Part shown: positions 45,615 to 48,282 of the stretch, in pieces | How positions within the stretch are numbered: position 1 is the first letter of the stretch | Layout of the letters: every line of letters starts with the position of its first letter | Assembly (NCBI GenBank): GCA_028281235.1 | Contig: JANQKG010000039.1 | Location: 1-48,282, forward strand | From: Afifellaceae bacterium | GTDB taxonomy: Bacteria > Pseudomonadota > Alphaproteobacteria > Rhizobiales > Afifellaceae | Direction of reading: 5' to 3' | Length of the DNA stretch: 48,282 nt | Made by a program: the position numbers and the translations under genes | The notes under the pieces: generated by a model | Database searches by the model: none | Told to the model about the DNA's origin: nothing | What the model saw: only the letters and a program-made list of their open reading frames with translations

Positions 45615-46880
45615 ATGCGTTCCACCGACACACGACCGGCCGCGGCCATTCGCATCGTCTCCGCGATGGCCGACATTCGCCGGGCGGATTGGGATGCATG
45701 CGCCAATCCGGGCTGGAGCGACGCGACGGAAGCCGCAGACGCACGCGCCGACACGCCGCCGTTCAATCCGTTCGTGTCGTGGGACTTTCTCGACGCGCTG
45801 GAGCAGTCCGGCGCGGTGTCGCCTGAAACCGGCTGGGCATCGCGCCACCTCGTTCTGGAAGGCGAAGGCGATACGCCGATGGGCTTCATGCCGTGCTACG
45901 TGAAATCGCATTCGCAGGGCGAGTACGTTTTCGACTGGGGATGGGCGGACGCGTTCGAGCGCGCTGGCGGGCAGTACTATCCGAAGCTGCAAGTGAGCGT
46001 GCCGTTCACGCCAGTCACCGGGCCGCGCCTTCTGACGCGACCGGGAGCGGATGCCGCCACGCGCAAGCAATTGCTCGCCGCCGGGATGATGGAGCTCTGC
46101 CGGCGCAACTCCATCTCGTCGGCTCACGTAACCTTTCTGCCGAAAGAGGATTGGTCACTGCTCGCCGATCTCGGCTTCCTCAAGCGCACCGACCAGCAGT
46201 TTCACTGGATCAATGACGGGTTCGGCGATTTCGACGGCTTCCTTGACGCCCTCGCCTCACGCAAGCGCAAGGCCATCCGCAAAGAACGGCGCGAGGCGAT
46301 TGAGGCCGGCGTGGCGATCGATTGGATCACCGGCAGCGACATCACGGAAGCCATCTGGGACAGCTTCTTCGCGTTCTATATGGATACCGGCGCGCGCAAA
46401 TGGGGCAGCCCCTATCTGAACCGCCGCTTCTTCTCCATGCTCGGCGAGCGCATGGCCGACCGGCTGCTTCTCGTCATGGCGCGCCGCGGCGAACGCTACA
46501 TTGCCGGCGCCCTCAATCTCATCGGCTCCGAAACGCTTTACGGCCGCCATTGGGGTGCGACGGAGGACCTTCGGTTCCTGCATTTTGAGGTTTGCTACTA
46601 CCAGGCCATTGAGTTTGCGCTTGCCCATGGGCTGAAGCGCGTTGACGCAGGGGCGCAGGGGCCCCACAAGCTATCGCGCGGATACCTGCCGCAAACCACC
46701 TACTCGGCGCATTACATCGCCAATCCCAGCTTCCGCCGCGCCATTGAGGCGTATCTGGTGGAGGAGCGGCGAGAGGTTGCGATGACGGGCGAGGTGCTTG
46801 CGGAGCGCGGGCCGTTCCGCCGCGGGTCCGTCACCGAGCCCAGTCGCGGCTGCCGCGGGGACAACGGAGGGGAAGAATGA
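45615..46880 (+). CDS. GNAT/FemAB-like family protein (DUF482)
   Basis: This 421-residue protein belongs to the DUF482 group of acyl-N-acyltransferase-fold proteins, related to FemAB peptidyl transferases. Recognisable segments are NPFVSWDFLDALEQSGAV, GFMPCYVKSHSQGEYVFDWGWADAFERAGG, YYPKLQVSVPFTPVTGPRLL, SRKRKAIRKERREA and the C-terminal VDAGAQGPHKLSRGYLP. The substrate is unknown, though an aminoacyl or peptidoglycan link is possible by analogy. The ATG at 45615 gives the expected length. The 3' end overlaps the HIT gene by 4 nt. Confidence 0.9.
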   Translation: MRSTDTRPAAAIRIVSAMADIRRADWDACANPGWSDATEAADARADTPPFNPFVSWDFLDALEQSGAVSPETGWASRHLVLEGEGDTPMGFMPCYVKSHSQGEYVFDWGWADAFERAGGQYYPKLQVSVPFTPVTGPRLLTRPGADAATRKQLLAAGMMELCRRNSISSAHVTFLPKEDWSLLADLGFLKRTDQQFHWINDGFGDFDGFLDALASRKRKAIRKERREAIEAGVAIDWITGSDITEAIWDSFFAFYMDTGARKWGSPYLNRRFFSMLGERMADRLLLVMARRGERYIAGALNLIGSETLYGRHWGATEDLRFLHFEVCYYQAIEFALAHGLKRVDAGAQGPHKLSRGYLPQTTYSAHYIANPSFRRAIEAYLVEERREVAMTGEVLAERGPFRRGSVTEPSRGCRGDNGGEE

Positions 46881-47314
46881 ACAGTCCGGCCTATGACGAC
46901 CAGAACGTCTTTGCAAAAGTCCTGCGGGGCGAGCTGCCCTGCGAGAAAGTCTACGAGGACAACAATTGCATCGCTATCATGGACGTCATGCCGCAGGGGC
47001 CGGGCCACACGCTGGTCATTCCCAAGGCGCCGTCACGCAACATGCTCGACATCAGCGCCGCCGATCTGCAACACATCATCCTGGTCGTGCAGCGCATGGC
47101 TCGTGCCGTGGTCAAAGCGTTCGATTCAGACGGCGTGCTGGTCATGCAATTCAACGAGCCGGCGAGCGGGCAGACGGTTTTTCACACGCATGTTCACGTC
47201 ATCCCGCGTTTTGAGGGCGTGCCGCTGAAGCCGCATACGGGCGGCATCGCCGATTCTGAGATGCTGGCGGATGCCGCCGGCAAGATCCGTGCAGCACTTG
47301 AGGCGATGACCTAA
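46877..47314 (+). CDS. HIT family nucleotide hydrolase/transferase
   Basis: This 145-residue protein is a histidine-triad enzyme of the HINT/FHIT superfamily. The motif HTHVHVIPRF (about residues 96-105) supplies the catalytic histidine, and IMDVMPQGPGHTLVIPK is the usual N-terminal core. Substrates are likely nucleoside phosphoramidates or dinucleotides. It overlaps the DUF482 gene by 4 nt, and GGAGGGGAAGA serves as ribosome-binding site, so the two genes are co-expressed. This pairing is typical of alphaproteobacteria. Confidence 0.94.
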   Translation: MNSPAYDDQNVFAKVLRGELPCEKVYEDNNCIAIMDVMPQGPGHTLVIPKAPSRNMLDISAADLQHIILVVQRMARAVVKAFDSDGVLVMQFNEPASGQTVFHTHVHVIPRFEGVPLKPHTGGIADSEMLADAAGKIRAALEAMT

Positions 47315-47341
47315 GGCGCCTCCGGTTAGTGGAGCCAATTC

Positions 47342-48103
47342 ATGCACGTGCCTGCCAATCGATTTAAGCGCGCGATTACGAATGGCGAGTTGCAGATCGG
47401 CCTGTGGTCGCAGCTTGCAAATCCGGTCTCTGCGGAAGTGATCGCCGATGCCGGCTTCGACTATGTCGTCATCGACGCGGAGCACGCACCCAATGACGTC
47501 TTGAGTGTGATGCCGCAGCTGCAGATCATCGACCGCACCACGACAAGCACGACGGTCCGCCTGCCCTGGAACGACATGGTGCTGGCGAAGCGCTATCTCG
47601 ATATCGGTACGCAGACGCTGCTTATCCCTTTCGTGGAGAGCGTGGAGGAGGCAAAGCGCGCGGCCTCCTATGTTCGCTATCCGCCGACCGGCGTGCGTGG
47701 CGTTGCCTCCATGCATCGCGCCAATCGCTATGGGCGCATCGCCGATTATCTCTATGCGGCCGACGCGGAAATCTGCCTCCTGGTGCAAGTGGAGACCAAG
47801 CGCGCGCTCGACCAGCTGGAGGAGATCGCAGCCGTCGACGGCATTGACGGCGTGTTCATCGGCCCCTCCGACCTCGCCGCATCCATGGGGCATCTCGGCA
47901 ATCCAGCGCATCCGGAGGTGCAGGAGGCAATCCTCGGCGTGCCGGAACGCATGCGGCAGGTCGGCAAGCCGGTCGGGACCTTGTCGCCCGCGGAGGAGCA
48001 GGCGCGGCGCTATATCGACGCAGGCTTCATCTTCGTTTCCGTCGGCAGCGACCTTGCGCTGCTCGCCAGCGGCACGTCGGCGCTTTCGGCGAAGTATCGC
48101 TGA
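47342..48103 (+). CDS. HpcH/HpaI aldolase family protein
   Basis: Class II pyruvate aldolases of this family cleave 4-hydroxy-2-oxo acids such as 4-hydroxy-2-oxoheptanedioate to pyruvate plus aldehyde. The 253-residue protein shows GLWSQLANPVSAEVIADAGFDYVVIDAEHAPND, LDIGTQTLLIPFVES, YPPTGVRGVASMHRANRYG, VQVETKRALDQLEEIAAVDGIDGVFIGPSDLAASMG (metal ligands Glu and Asp) and FIFVSVGSDLALL. GGAG lies seven nt before the ATG. It is 27 nt after the HIT gene. The exact substrate cannot be read from sequence. Confidence 0.92.
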   Translation: MHVPANRFKRAITNGELQIGLWSQLANPVSAEVIADAGFDYVVIDAEHAPNDVLSVMPQLQIIDRTTTSTTVRLPWNDMVLAKRYLDIGTQTLLIPFVESVEEAKRAASYVRYPPTGVRGVASMHRANRYGRIADYLYAADAEICLLVQVETKRALDQLEEIAAVDGIDGVFIGPSDLAASMGHLGNPAHPEVQEAILGVPERMRQVGKPVGTLSPAEEQARRYIDAGFIFVSVGSDLALLASGTSALSAKYR

Positions 48104-48125
48104 AGATCTAGCGTGATTGAGCCTC

Positions 48126-48282
48126 CCCGCATTTCGCTTCGCTCCATGCGGGCTACGGACGATGGCCGGGCCTCGTAGCCCGGATGGAGCGAAGCGCAAT
48201 CCGGGAGACGGGTCGGCAAGAACCAACCTCACGTTTGTCATCTGGTTCGGCCGCGAGGCCGAGACCGGGACCCATGAACACC
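48126..48282. repeat. Composite intergenic repeat, locus D (order P-Q-R, cut by the window end)
   Basis: Module P is at 48126-48156, Q at 48174-48206 and the start of R at 48237-48282, running to ACCGGGACCCATGAACACC at the window edge. This is the third distinct order of the same modules. Confidence 0.85.

Overview
This window comes from the chromosome of an alphaproteobacterium, most likely order Hyphomicrobiales (Rhizobiales). The evidence is high GC; the block ubiquinol-cytochrome c chaperone / DUF177 / plsX / fabH / ihfA / merR; the block nrdR-ribD-ribE-ribH-nusB-thiL; an LdtR-type MarR regulator beside its L,D-transpeptidase and a DUF6163-like gene; the divK-pleD cell-cycle pair; an EipB (DUF1849) envelope protein; Bpt arginyl/leucyl-tRNA transferase next to an RDD protein; and rhizobial-type palindromic intergenic repeats. 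Genus cannot be fixed from the sequence alone. Most of the window is vertically inherited housekeeping DNA.

Layout. 1-5.9 kb: tRNA-Pro(GGG), an atypical SDR, then on the minus strand a fatty-acid/phospholipid block (chaperone, DUF177, plsX, fabH, ihfA, merR), with bamE divergent. 6-15 kb: proton-pumping pyrophosphatase, then a long minus-strand operon (nrdR, ribD, ribE, ribH, nusB, thiL, MFS transporter) and glyA. 15-19 kb: cell-wall L,D-transpeptidase, its presumed regulator LdtR, a DUF6163-like membrane protein and hemB. 19.0-20.3 kb: a low-GC accessory insert of two overlapping genes. 20.4-25.3 kb: RDD, bpt, an XRE regulator, parC and ruvX. 25.3-31.9 kb: AidB-type acyl-CoA dehydrogenase, pyrB with a dihydroorotase-like partner lacking metal ligands, plsY, dprA and a small unknown gene. 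32-39.6 kb: topA-rnr, a MITE-like element, an MFS transporter, an SH3 protein and rpmG. 39.9-48.1 kb: pleD, divK, dinB, eipB, ridA, a GDPD, a FemAB-like protein, a HIT protein and an HpaI-type aldolase.

The most interesting region is 19.0-20.3 kb. A 250-residue protein carries an N-terminal DPNQPRVPAG...GGQWT motif and a C-terminal lysozyme/transglycosylase-like domain. Its gene overlaps by 4 nt the gene of a four-helix membrane protein that is a gap-free 81-residue internal duplication. I read this as a candidate peptidoglycan-hydrolase effector with a dedicated membrane immunity protein. That is inference: no secretion genes are in the window.

Other points of note are palindromes built on a shared GCTTAA half-site in front of both ldtR and the L,D-transpeptidase gene, a family of composite intergenic repeats whose three modules are shuffled at four loci, a MITE-like palindromic element after rnr, a 17-bp tandem repeat in the divK leader, and a dihydroorotase paralogue that appears catalytically dead.
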